DNA from: Propionibacteriaceae bacterium
GTDB lineage: Bacteria; Actinomycetota; Actinomycetes; Propionibacteriales; Propionibacteriaceae
Assembly: GCA_003158895.1 (NCBI GenBank)
Contig: PMLO01000108.1
Span: 13,979 to 29,379 of the forward strand
DNA: 15,401 nt
Direction of reading: 5' to 3'
This document shows positions 6,005 to 12,197 of this stretch, one piece after another. How positions within the stretch are numbered: the stretch's first letter is position 1; each line of letters starts with the position of its first letter. The notes beneath the pieces were generated by a model that made no database searches, was not told the DNA's origin, and saw only the letters and a program-made list of their open reading frames with translations. Both the position numbers and the translations under genes were made by a program.

Positions 6005-6376
6005 ATGCAGGGATTCAAAGACTTCATCTTCCGCGGCAACCTGATCGAGCTCGCCGTAGCCTTCATCATCGGCGGCGCCTTCGCGACCGTCGTCCAGGGC
6101 TTCACGAAGATCGTGATCGAGCTCCTCGCCAAGGTCGGCGGTTCGCCGAACTTCGACGCCTGGCAGCCGGGTGGCCTCACCAGCGTCGGCCCCTTCCTCA
6201 CCGGACTCGTCTCATTCGTGATTCTGGCCGCGGTCGTCTACTTCGGCCTCGTGAAGCCGTACGAAGCCTTCAGCGCTCGCCTCAAGAAGCCGGTCCCTGA
6301 CGCAGCCATCGTCCTGACCACCGAGGACCTGCTCATCGAGATCCGCGACCTCCTCGCGGCCCAGAAGTCCGCCTGA
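6005..6376 (+). CDS. mscL: Large-conductance mechanosensitive channel MscL
   Basis: 123-aa inner-membrane channel subunit that opens under membrane tension to release solutes during hypo-osmotic shock; the family forms homopentamers. Seen: the N-terminal amphipathic helix MQGFKDFIFRGNLIELAVAF runs into TM1 (about residues 12-38, with the G-rich pore helix IIGGAFATVV). A short periplasmic loop (about 45-65) follows, then TM2 (about 66-86, GLVSFVILAAVVYFGLV) and the cytoplasmic helix with EIRDLLA near the C terminus, as in the M. tuberculosis protein. It is slightly short for the family because the loop and tail are trimmed. The ribosome site is weak (GAAAGG, 5991-5996). A mapped promoter-like element and leader hairpin precede it, and a strong hairpin follows, so it is probably monocistronic. 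Confidence 0.97.
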   Translation: MQGFKDFIFRGNLIELAVAFIIGGAFATVVQGFTKIVIELLAKVGGSPNFDAWQPGGLTSVGPFLTGLVSFVILAAVVYFGLVKPYEAFSARLKKPVPDAAIVLTTEDLLIEIRDLLAAQKSA

Positions 6377-6411
6377 CCTTTCGGTCGAGGCGTCAGCAGC
6401 CTCACCCAGCG

Positions 6412-6439
6412 CGGCCCTCCGACTCATGTCGGGGGGCCG
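6412..6439 (+). terminator. Strong hairpin terminator after mscL
   Basis: CGGCCCTCCGAC (6412-6423) pairs with GTCGGGGGGCCG (6428-6439) around a TCAT loop, giving a 12-bp stem with one U-G pair. That pair works only in plus-strand RNA, pointing to mscL as the served gene. There is no U-tract, which is usual for high-GC actinomycete terminators. It lies 36 bp after the mscL stop and just before the stop of the convergent small gene. Confidence 0.72.
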
Positions 6440-6446
6440 TCGTGCG

Positions 6447-6797
6447 TCACCAGTGAGGCGGAACGTCACTGAGCAGTCGCCGCTCGTCGGCCGTGAGGGT
6501 CGTGCGGGTGGGTTGCGGCTGGACGACACCGTCGAGGTCCAGCATCGTCCGGGCCTGGCCCACGAGCGCGTACCACTGCGCAGGCCCGGCGGCCACGACC
6601 TCCATGGCCACCGGGAACGGCCATGCCTCCTCGGCATCGAACCGTGCACGGGCAATCGCAGCGATCCGCGATGCCGGCCAGCCCGCCTGCTCCAGGGCCG
6701 CGAGCACGAGACGGGCATCGGGTGGGGTGTCGGCGAGATCGACGGATTCGCCCACGAGGCACGTCGCCAGTACGGTCGCCCAGCGGCTGGAACTCAT
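6447..6797 (-). CDS. Small conserved-looking protein of unknown function
   Basis: 116-aa predicted soluble protein that I do not recognise. Seen: a mostly helical N-terminal half (WATVLATCLVGESVDLAD, then ARLVLAALEQAGWPASRIAAIARARFDAEEAWP) and a hydrophilic C terminus ending LTADERRLLSDVPPHW. There are no transmembrane segments or metal motifs and only one Cys. The ATG at 6797 is chosen because a -10 hexamer TACGAT (6809-6804, minus) lies exactly 6 bases upstream, the same arrangement as at the cyclo-ligase gene. A longer in-frame version begins upstream at 6890 but has Cys-rich, unstructured residues and no promoter or ribosome site. It stands alone, convergent with mscL. Confidence 0.6.
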   Translation of the reverse strand: MSSSRWATVLATCLVGESVDLADTPPDARLVLAALEQAGWPASRIAAIARARFDAEEAWPFPVAMEVVAAGPAQWYALVGQARTMLDLDGVVQPQPTRTTLTADERRLLSDVPPHW

Positions 6798-6889
6798 AGC
6801 GGCATCGTAGGTGCACCCCTTGTCGTGGCGGTGATCCGCCCTCGCCCAGCGCGCACAGACACATTCCGCACCGACACAGCCCGTACACA

Positions 6890-7007
6890 CACCAAAGGCC
6901 TGATCCGATGGACCAGGCCTACAGGCAAAGATGAGAGCGGCGCCAAGTGAAGGGCTGAAAGCCGTCTACCCACCCCCAGGAGACATCATCCTCGGCGCCG
7001 CTCTCGT
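6890..7007 (-). ncRNA. Candidate structured small RNA, class unknown
   Basis: A perfect 12-bp inverted repeat, GAGAGCGGCGCC (6933-6944) and GGCGCCGCTCTC (6994-7005), closes a 49-base interior. The interior holds two further hairpins: GGCT/AGCC around a 3-base loop, and AGGA/TCCT. On the minus strand a promoter (7014-7042) would start transcription at 7007/7008, at the foot of this stem. A second hairpin (6896-6920) followed by TTT would end it near 6890, giving about 118 nt. The next minus gene has its own promoter-like start at 6797, so an independent RNA is more likely than a leader. The outer stem gains U-G and A-U pairs only in plus-strand RNA, so the strand is not settled. I could not match it to a known riboswitch, 6S, SRP, tmRNA or 6C RNA. 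Confidence 0.42.
6896..6920 (-). terminator. Hairpin with short T-run ending the candidate small RNA
   Basis: AGGCCTG (6896-6902) and CAGGCCT (6914-6920) form a 7-bp stem that continues, after one mismatch, with TCC/GGA around a GAT loop. On the minus strand the hairpin is followed by TTTGG. The plus-strand side has no T-run. It therefore fits an intrinsic terminator for leftward transcription arriving from 7007. Confidence 0.45.
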
Positions 7008-7013
7008 TGGATC

Positions 7014-7042
7014 ACTCTAGGTCAGTGGGACCCCGGCCACAA
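7014..7042 (-). promoter_or_regulatory. Promoter for the candidate small RNA
   Basis: On the minus strand TTGTGG (7042-7037) and TAGAGT (7019-7014) are separated by exactly 17 bp, the optimal sigma-70-type spacing. The -10 hexamer is the same as the one before the DUF2530 gene. The expected start, an A at 7007/7008, coincides with the base of the 12-bp stem. Confidence 0.45.
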
Positions 7043-7100
7043 GGCCAGGTGAGAAGACTCACATGTTGAAGGGCGAACACACAGGTTGAGGGGGTCTCGC

Positions 7101-7109
7101 TGGTATCAT
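7101..7109 (+). promoter_or_regulatory. Extended -10 promoter for tRNA-Arg
   Basis: TGGTATCAT combines the TGn extension with a good -10 hexamer (7104-7109). No -35 at normal spacing stands out. Transcription from about 7116 would give a leader of about 100 nt before the tRNA, containing a small CTCAC/GTGAG hairpin near 7147-7159. Confidence 0.4.
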
Positions 7110-7219
7110 TCAGGGCCCCGTATTGCTGCACGTCCCCGAAGCGGCTCTCACTCCGTGAGGGATGCACCCAGTCGCGTCGACGCACGCGCCCCCGACCTGT
7201 CAGAATGGCGGAGCCGCCA

Positions 7220-7292
7220 GGCCCTGTAGCTCAGGGGATAGAGCAGAGGTTTCCTAAACCTTGTGTCGGAGGTTCGAATCCTCCCAGGGCCG
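7220..7292 (+). tRNA. tRNA-Arg(CCU)
   Basis: 73-nt tRNA reading AGG codons. The acceptor stem GGCCCTG (7220-7226) pairs fully with CAGGGCC (7285-7291), and the discriminator is G7292. The D arm is GCTC/GAGC. The anticodon arm GAGGT/ACCTT encloses loop TTCCTAA with anticodon CCT at 7253-7255. The T arm GGAGG-TTCGAAT-CCTCC carries the invariant TTCGA. CCA is not encoded. No duplicated 3' end of the tRNA was noticed downstream, so there is no sign that it has served as an integration site here. Confidence 0.97.
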
Positions 7293-7370
7293 CGCTCGAG
7301 TCGCGGGACCCAGGCTCGGAATGAACGCTCTCACCACGTGGTTGGGGGTAGGCGGAGGTAATGGACACAT

Positions 7371-7739
7371 ATGGCTACTGTCGAACTCACCAGCGCGAAC
7401 TTCTCTGAGACGATCGAGAAGTCCGACGTCATCCTCATCGACTTCTGGGCGGAGTGGTGCGGTCCCTGCAAGCGCTTCGGCCCGATCTTCGAGGCCGCGA
7501 GCGAGAAGCACCCGGACCTCACGTTCGCCAAGCTGGACACCGAGACCAATCAGGACATCGCCGGTGCGCTCGAGATCACGAGCATCCCGACGCTCATGGT
7601 GGTCAAGGGCGGAATGCTCCTCTACCGCGAGGCAGGCGCGCTGAATGCCGCGCAGCTCGACGGGCTCCTCGCCGAGGTCGAGAAGGTCGACATCGAGAAG
7701 CTCAAGGCTGAAGCCGCCGCAGGGGCAGAGCAGGCCTGA
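7371..7739 (+). CDS. Thioredoxin
   Basis: 122-aa cytoplasmic thioredoxin, a disulfide reductase normally recycled by thioredoxin reductase. Seen: a complete thioredoxin fold with buried D24, the WCGPC active site with C30 and C33, and the cis-proline P73 in SIPTLMVVKGG. A short Ala/Glu/Lys-rich C-terminal extension (about residues 104-122) goes beyond the classical 105-110 residues. The ATG at 7371 follows a GGAGG (7354-7358) at an unusually long 12-base spacing. TAATGG lies 6 bases upstream, so a leaderless start cannot be excluded. It is a single gene, convergent with the methyltransferase. No reductase is adjacent, so whether it is the main housekeeping thioredoxin is unclear. Confidence 0.95.
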   Translation: MATVELTSANFSETIEKSDVILIDFWAEWCGPCKRFGPIFEAASEKHPDLTFAKLDTETNQDIAGALEITSIPTLMVVKGGMLLYREAGALNAAQLDGLLAEVEKVDIEKLKAEAAAGAEQA

Positions 7740-7790
7740 CCACCAGCGCCGATCGCTCCACCGAACATCTGCTCAGCGCGGTAAGGCTCC

Positions 7791-8567
7791 CTACTTGAGC
7801 GCCACGATCCGCCGCATCGGGACCGCTAGCTCGACCTTTCCGTTCTTCCGTACCTCGTGCTCGAGATACGCGATCGCCGCGTCCAGGCGCGCTTGGCTGG
7901 TGGCCGGCAGATACAGCGCGTCGATCATCAGCTCGGCATCCGCCCGCGAGTGGATCGTGATCCGGTACCGCTCGCGCCCGTCCTCGTACTTGCGCATCCC
8001 GTGGCTGCGCAGCGTCGCGGCGAAGTCGGTGAACTCGAGCGGGCCGGGGAATCGCGGCAACGTCCGCAGGCGCGAGGCCAGGTTGGCTCCCACTCGTACA
8101 TCCCCGGGCGACACGGGCCGTACGGTCGGGGCGATGAACGCCAGCATCCCGCCCGGACGCAGCACTCGCGCGACCTCCTCGAGCAGCTTGGACGTGGGGT
8201 GGATGACCACCATCCCCATGCTCGACACGACAGCGTCGAGGCTCTCGTCGGCGAACGGCAGCTGAAGAGCGTCGCCGCGCACCCACGGTCCCTCGCTGCG
8301 GTGCTGCGCCAGCTCCAGCTCCGCCGTCGAGATGTCCACGCCGACCACGAGCCGCCCCGGACGTTCGAGCTCTCGCGTCATCGCTCCTGCCCCGCACGCG
8401 ACATCGAGCACGGTTGTGGCCCTCGCAGACACCGCGCGAGCGAGCCAGCGGTACGGGGTGTGGTGGCCGTTCATCGCCCGGCTGAGCACCTGCTCGGTCG
8501 CGCCGGGGCGCTCTGAGTGGAAGCCGTACAGGTACGAGTCCCAGTCGACTCCGAATCGCCGCGCCAC
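7791..8567 (-). CDS. Class I SAM-dependent methyltransferase
   Basis: 258-aa cytoplasmic methyltransferase of the type-11/UbiE-like group. Seen: SAM-binding motif I VLDVACGAGAMTREL at about residues 53-67, motif II acidic residue in VVGVDIS, the GDALQLPFADESLDAVVSSMGM block (motifs III-IV), and VARVLRPGGMLAFIAP. The N terminus (residues 1-50) is a helical cap that probably forms the acceptor site. The substrate cannot be read from sequence. The GTG start at 8565-8567 is preceded by GAGGA at 8-base spacing, within the end of the upstream unknown gene whose stop lies only 4 bp away. It is therefore the third gene of an ideR > unknown > methyltransferase operon, and may respond to iron if the operon is autoregulated. 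Confidence 0.88.
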   Translation of the reverse strand: MARRFGVDWDSYLYGFHSERPGATEQVLSRAMNGHHTPYRWLARAVSARATTVLDVACGAGAMTRELERPGRLVVGVDISTAELELAQHRSEGPWVRGDALQLPFADESLDAVVSSMGMVVIHPTSKLLEEVARVLRPGGMLAFIAPTVRPVSPGDVRVGANLASRLRTLPRFPGPLEFTDFAATLRSHGMRKYEDGRERYRITIHSRADAELMIDALYLPATSQARLDAAIAYLEHEVRKNGKVELAVPMRRIVALK

Positions 8568-8571
8568 GAGA

Positions 8572-9615
8572 TCATCCTCGCCCTAGCGGCAGCGCCGCGT
8601 CGATCTCAGCGGAGATCTGGTCGCCGATCGTACGGATGATGCGGCCGGGTCCGATCGGCCGATCGGCCACGGCAGACACCAGCCGTCTCATGCCCGGCAG
8701 TGCCTCGCTGGCCTCGCCACGGTCGGATGCGGCGCGTCCGTGCAGCGGGTTCGACCCGTCGGGCCACGGGGCATTGAGCCGCTCCCAGGTGGCCAGCCAC
8801 GCCTCCACGATCTCGGCTGTCGACGGTACGCCGAAGAAGTGACCGACCGGCGCGTGATGACGCAACGCGACGATCGCCGAGTCCTGATAGATCAGCGCCA
8901 GCCGTACGCGCGCGTCCAGGTCGCGACGCTCCGCGAGCGACCCACGTACGGCCCAGCCACACGGCGTCGGGCACGTCTTACCCACGTCCGGCCTCTCCCC
9001 CGCCTTCACCGTCTCGTGGTTCATCGCGCACACCGCGAGGGCGTTCCCCAGGCGGGAGTGGAACCTGTCCAGGTACGCGGTGTAGCCGACCACGTCCCCG
9101 TCGCAGGCATTGAGCGACCGCTTCGCCGCGGCGCGGGCCGTCGACGTGTGCGCGCATTCTGCGCTCGCCGACCCCCAACGCTCCCCGACCGACTCCCGCA
9201 TCCTCAGCGGGTCTCCCGCGTGCCCCAGCCGCGCCTGCCAGGCCAGCTGCGGCAGGTACTCGCCGATGAGGTGTGCGGTCACCACGACCTGCAGCGGCTC
9301 GTGCCGACGGGCTCGAAGCTCGAGGACCTCGAGCATCAGCTCGTACAGCCCATCCAGCGACGCGAGGGCCCCTCGCTGAGGATCGCGCGGCTGTATCGGG
9401 AAGGACGCGCTCTCCACCGACCGTGCCCAGCCGGCGTCGAACTCGGAGCCGATCTGGCCGAAGTCCTCCGCGTCGAGATCGAGGATCCGCTTCGCCGCCA
9501 CCGCGAGCCGCTCGGCGTGCTGCAGGCGCGGGTCGTCGGAGCCATGGTCGTGGAGCACGGCCACCACCGCGTCGTACCAGTGACCCCGCAGCAGCGATCT
9601 GAGCGAGGCGTCCAC
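8572..9615 (-). CDS. Unknown protein encoded between ideR and a methyltransferase
   Basis: 347-aa predicted soluble, largely helical protein that I do not recognise. Seen: no signal peptide or membrane segment; HDHGSDDPRLQHAE near the N terminus; long amphipathic helices around LDGLYELMLEVLELRARRHEPLQ; and a Cys/His-bearing central stretch with SAECAHT, LNACDGD, AVCAMNHE and KTCPTPCGW. This arrangement could bind metal but has no named motif. The GTG at 9613-9615 starts one base after the ideR stop, and an open frame upstream of it simply runs into ideR. Extremely tight spacing on both sides (1 bp and 4 bp) implies co-translation with ideR and the methyltransferase. A role tied to metal status is inference from context only. 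Confidence 0.72.
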   Translation of the reverse strand: MDASLRSLLRGHWYDAVVAVLHDHGSDDPRLQHAERLAVAAKRILDLDAEDFGQIGSEFDAGWARSVESASFPIQPRDPQRGALASLDGLYELMLEVLELRARRHEPLQVVVTAHLIGEYLPQLAWQARLGHAGDPLRMRESVGERWGSASAECAHTSTARAAAKRSLNACDGDVVGYTAYLDRFHSRLGNALAVCAMNHETVKAGERPDVGKTCPTPCGWAVRGSLAERRDLDARVRLALIYQDSAIVALRHHAPVGHFFGVPSTAEIVEAWLATWERLNAPWPDGSNPLHGRAASDRGEASEALPGMRRLVSAVADRPIGPGRIIRTIGDQISAEIDAALPLGRG

Positions 9616-9616
9616 G

Positions 9617-10294
9617 TCACACGCTGACGAAGAGGTGCTCGGCCACGTTGTCGGGAAGCACCGCCTGGCCCTTGCCAGTGGAGATCTCCACACCGCGAGG
9701 CGTGGCCGTGACCGTCACCTGCGCGCCCGGCATGACCCCCAGCCCGAGCACTGCGCCGAGCTCCGGCTCCTGCTGCAGGTGCTCACCGATCCGCTGGATC
9801 GTCACGGTGATGCGCTCATCGGTGACCATCTCGGTCAGGGGCCGGTTGCCATGGCGGAACGCCAGCAGTGCCGCCGCACCGCTGTCGCCGCTCTCCGGAA
9901 TGGGGTTGCCGTACGGAGAGGTCTGCGGGTCGCCCAGGAGGATGACGAGCCGTTCCTCGACCGCGGGCGACACGACGTGCTCCCAGCGGCAGGCCTCGTC
10001 GTGCACGAGCGCGATGTCGAGGCCGATGATGTCGAGGAGCAGGCGCTCGACGAGACGGTGCTTGCGCATCACCTCGACCGCCGCCGAATGACCCGCGGGG
10101 CTGAGCTGGATGAGCCGCTCGCCGTCGATGGTCAGGAGGTCGTCCCGCTCCATCCGCGCGACCGTCTGGGAGACAGTGGGGCCGGTCTGGTGCAGCCGCT
10201 CGACGATCCGGGCCCGACGAGGGGCGATGCCCTCCTCGAGCAGCTCGTAGATCGTACGGAGGTACATCTCCGTGGTGTCGATCAGCTGACTCAT
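9617..10294 (-). CDS. ideR: IdeR/DtxR-family iron-dependent repressor
   Basis: 225-aa metal-dependent repressor with three domains. A winged helix comprises residues 1-73, with recognition region GPTVSQTVARMERDDLL. A dimerisation/metal domain comprises about 74-140, and an SH3-like (FeoA-type) C terminus about 148-225. Seen: every canonical DtxR/IdeR metal ligand is present at the family position, M10, H79, E83, H98, C102, E105 and H106, and also E171 and Q174. C102 points to an iron-type IdeR rather than a manganese-type MntR. The ATG has a strong Shine-Dalgarno AAGGAGG (10309-10303) at 8-base spacing. It heads a three-gene operon. Half-site-like TAGGTT and AGCCTA sequences upstream hint at autoregulation, but the spacing is not canonical. 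Confidence 0.93.
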   Translation of the reverse strand: MSQLIDTTEMYLRTIYELLEEGIAPRRARIVERLHQTGPTVSQTVARMERDDLLTIDGERLIQLSPAGHSAAVEVMRKHRLVERLLLDIIGLDIALVHDEACRWEHVVSPAVEERLVILLGDPQTSPYGNPIPESGDSGAAALLAFRHGNRPLTEMVTDERITVTIQRIGEHLQQEPELGAVLGLGVMPGAQVTVTATPRGVEISTGKGQAVLPDNVAEHLFVSV

Positions 10295-10295
10295 C

Positions 10296-10320
10296 TAGGT
10301 TGCCTCCTTCGGGAAGCCTA
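10296..10320 (-). promoter_or_regulatory. ideR promoter with IdeR half-site-like inverted repeat
   Basis: On the minus strand TAGGCT (10320-10315) is a -10 element that would start the mRNA at about 10308, leaving a leader of about 14 nt that is little more than the Shine-Dalgarno site. TAGGTT (plus, 10296-10301) and AGCCTA (10315-10320) form an inverted repeat resembling IdeR-box half-sites. They are separated by 13 bp instead of the usual 5, so repressor binding is only a suggestion. Confidence 0.35.
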
Positions 10321-10390
10321 GTGGGCGAACGCGATCTGCCGACGCTCGCTCCAGTTGTCCTCAACCCTCCGGGGGGGCAGGGTAATCCTC

Positions 10391-11032
10391 ATGAGCCGCA
10401 CCGTGTCCGTCCCGTCGGGCCGCATCGAGAAGTGGCTCGACACGTACTGGACCCGGCACGGCAAGGGTGCGGTGACGGCTTCCGGGGACAGCGTCACCGT
10501 CGACGGTACGGACGGTGCCAGTGCTTCGATGCGACTGCTCTGGCCTGGCGTGGAGCTCTGCGAAGATCCGTTGGCCGACCTGATGGCGGCCGCGCGATCG
10601 CCGCGCCGGCTAGGGCTGCTCGCCGTACGTGCGGACGGGCACGCCGTGGGCCTGTGGGACGGCACGTCCGTCACTGAGTCGAAGCACCGCGGCCATTACG
10701 TACAGTCGCGCACCGCGGCCGGCGGCTGGTCCCAGCAGCGGTTCGCGCGGCGACGGGAGAACCAGGCCAAGGCGGCCTACGAGAAGGCCGCGGGCGACGT
10801 CGCGGCCCTCATCGAGCCGGTCGCCGCCACTTTGGACGGCCTTGTCGCGGCGGGGAACCCGGGTGCTATCAAGGCGGTGCTGGGCGACTCCCACTGTCGC
10901 CGTACCGCAGCCCTGGCGGCCGCCGTTCCGCTGCCTCACCTGGAGCTGAGGGACACCTCGCGCGAGGCATTGACGGATCTCGCTGTCCGGTTGCTCTCGG
11001 TCGTCATCACGATCGACGAACCGAGTCACTAG
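10391..11032 (+). CDS. acVLRF1 family peptidyl-tRNA hydrolase
   Basis: 213-aa homologue of the actinobacterial Vms1-like release factor 1 family, part of the eRF1 superfamily. It is expected to enter stalled ribosomes or 50S subunits and hydrolyse peptidyl-tRNA in ribosome quality control. Seen: the catalytic-loop block GGWSQQRFARRRENQ at residues 111-125, with the conserved glutamines Q115/Q116 taking the place of the GGQ Gln of classical release factors. It is followed by a basic amphipathic helix (AKAAYEKAAGDVAALIE), and preceded by DGHAVGLWDGTSVTESKHRGHYVQSRT, typical of the core beta sheet. The ATG at 10391 is chosen because the family sequence starts there; an earlier in-frame start adds 12 unconvincing residues. 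It is divergent from ideR, and its stop overlaps the stop of the next, convergent gene. The hydrolase activity is inferred from the family. Confidence 0.87.
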   Translation: MSRTVSVPSGRIEKWLDTYWTRHGKGAVTASGDSVTVDGTDGASASMRLLWPGVELCEDPLADLMAAARSPRRLGLLAVRADGHAVGLWDGTSVTESKHRGHYVQSRTAAGGWSQQRFARRRENQAKAAYEKAAGDVAALIEPVAATLDGLVAAGNPGAIKAVLGDSHCRRTAALAAAVPLPHLELRDTSREALTDLAVRLLSVVITIDEPSH

Positions 11033-12009
11033 CGTCGAGCAGCCGCCGCGATGCCGGCGATGAGCGCCAGGACGAGTGCGCCTCCGAGGGCCAGGCGAGT
11101 ACCGGCTCCGAAGAGCTGGTCTGTGTGAATGAGTGGCGGCGTCGCAGCCGGAGTGCTCGTCGCTGACTCGGTCGGGGTCGGCGAAGCGCTGGGGGTACTC
11201 GCCTCAGACGGTGTGGCGGACGGTGTGCTCGACGACCCACCCGTCGACAGGACGCTGCTCCCGTTCCCCTGGCCGATGAGCAGGTACGACTGGTCGTCGA
11301 GCGCACTCGTGATCCCGCGCGCACCATCCTGGGCCGGGGCCGGGATCGTACTGGTCGTGGCGAAGCTGGCGGGATCGGCCACGACGATGTTCGACGCTGT
11401 CCGCAGCACCGCCGACTTCGTTGTCGCGTCGTAGAAGCCGCCGGTCACGCCAGCCGTACCGTCGGAGATCTTCGTGAGCTTGTTGGTGCCGACGATCGAC
11501 GGCTTGGCCGGTGCCTTGTACACATGACCGGACTGGGCCACCACGTAGAACTGGCTGTTCGGCGCCACGATGAGCGCCACGATCGTCTGTCCCGCCTCGG
11601 GCACCACGAGCTCGTAGAAGTGGAACGGCAGCGACCCGCCCAGCACCAGGCTCGAGAGCGTCATGTACGACAGGCGCAGCGTGTTGACCTTCGGGCTCTT
11701 GTCGAGCGCGTACAGCTTGCTCGAGTCGTAGCCGACGGCGATGAGTCCTGTCGTCGCCTGTGGGTACGTCAAGGTCGCGACGACTCGGCCAGCGGAGCTC
11801 ACCGCGTACACGGACGACTTCTTGTCCGCCGTCGCATTCGCCGTCCAGTACAGGGAATGGTCGTGGTCGGTCGCGAGGCCGACCGGTGCTGTGATGACGG
11901 CATCGGACCATGTGAAGGCCACGGTGTCGGCGAACGCTCCCGGAGCGCCGACCACCCATAGCAGGAGCAGCGCGGTCACCACGCCGGCGACGCGTCGTAA
12001 GGCTGGCAC
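11029..12009 (-). CDS. Secreted, C-terminally membrane-anchored protein, unknown function
   Basis: 326-aa predicted surface protein. Seen: signal peptide at residues 1-27 (PALRRV, hydrophobic core GVVTALLLLWVVGA, cleavage after GAFA). An extracytoplasmic domain of about 220 residues is made of repeated beta-strand-like blades (LYWTANA, VYAVSSAGRVVATL, LYALDK, FYVVAQSGHVYKA) that suggest a beta-propeller. A Ser/Thr/Pro-rich linker follows at about 250-295, then one C-terminal membrane helix (LALGGALVLALIAGIAAA) and an RR end. There is no LPXTG motif, so anchoring is by the helix. The GTG start at 12007-12009 has -10 TAGGCT (12022-12017) 7 bases upstream, a leaderless arrangement. Its stop codon overlaps that of acVLRF1 in the palindrome CTAG. 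The ligand or substrate is unknown. Confidence 0.75.
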   Translation of the reverse strand: MPALRRVAGVVTALLLLWVVGAPGAFADTVAFTWSDAVITAPVGLATDHDHSLYWTANATADKKSSVYAVSSAGRVVATLTYPQATTGLIAVGYDSSKLYALDKSPKVNTLRLSYMTLSSLVLGGSLPFHFYELVVPEAGQTIVALIVAPNSQFYVVAQSGHVYKAPAKPSIVGTNKLTKISDGTAGVTGGFYDATTKSAVLRTASNIVVADPASFATTSTIPAPAQDGARGITSALDDQSYLLIGQGNGSSVLSTGGSSSTPSATPSEASTPSASPTPTESATSTPAATPPLIHTDQLFGAGTRLALGGALVLALIAGIAAAARR

Positions 12010-12027
12010 GAGGGGCAGCCTATGCCG

Positions 12028-12123
12028 TCAGTGGAGCAGGGCGGTCAGCAGGACCACCACAATCAGCCCGGCAAGGACCGATGTCACGATGATGCGCCGG
12101 GTGCGGGGAGTCACGCCCTCCAC
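12028..12123 (-). CDS. Micro-ORF encoding a one-helix membrane peptide
   Basis: An open frame of 31 codons from GTG 12121-12123, or 28 codons from GTG 12112-12114. The product has a basic start (TPRTRR) followed by one hydrophobic helix (IIVTSVLAGLIVVVLLTALL) and a terminal His, a positive-inside single-span layout. The shorter form is favoured because -10 motif TAGGGT (12127-12122) sits 7 bases before GTG 12114, matching other leaderless starts here. It ends 18 bp before the secreted-protein start on the same strand. Its small size means chance cannot be excluded. Confidence 0.45.
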   Translation of the reverse strand: MEGVTPRTRRIIVTSVLAGLIVVVLLTALLH

Positions 12124-12197
12124 CCTACGAGGTGGCTCAGAAGTCCTCACACTCCCGAATGACTGCCGATCGAGCTCGGCGGGGTTACGTTAGGGCC

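Noticed and set aside
6933..7005. Inverted repeat as a transposon/MITE end or CRISPR repeat
   Set aside because: Only one copy is present, there are no target-site duplications, and the interior forms its own hairpins with promoter and terminator signals outside.
7220..7292. tRNA-Arg as the edge of an integrated element
   Set aside because: No integrase, no repeat of the tRNA 3' end, and flanking genes are ordinary core genes.
7361..7408. 15-codon ORF overlapping the thioredoxin start
   Set aside because: Its ATG is only 2 bases from GGAGG, too close for initiation, and the peptide shows no pattern.
8740..10321. Two plus-strand frames (295 and 228 codons) opposite the ideR operon
   Set aside because: IdeR on the other strand has every metal ligand in place, so these frames are shadows of it and of the next gene.
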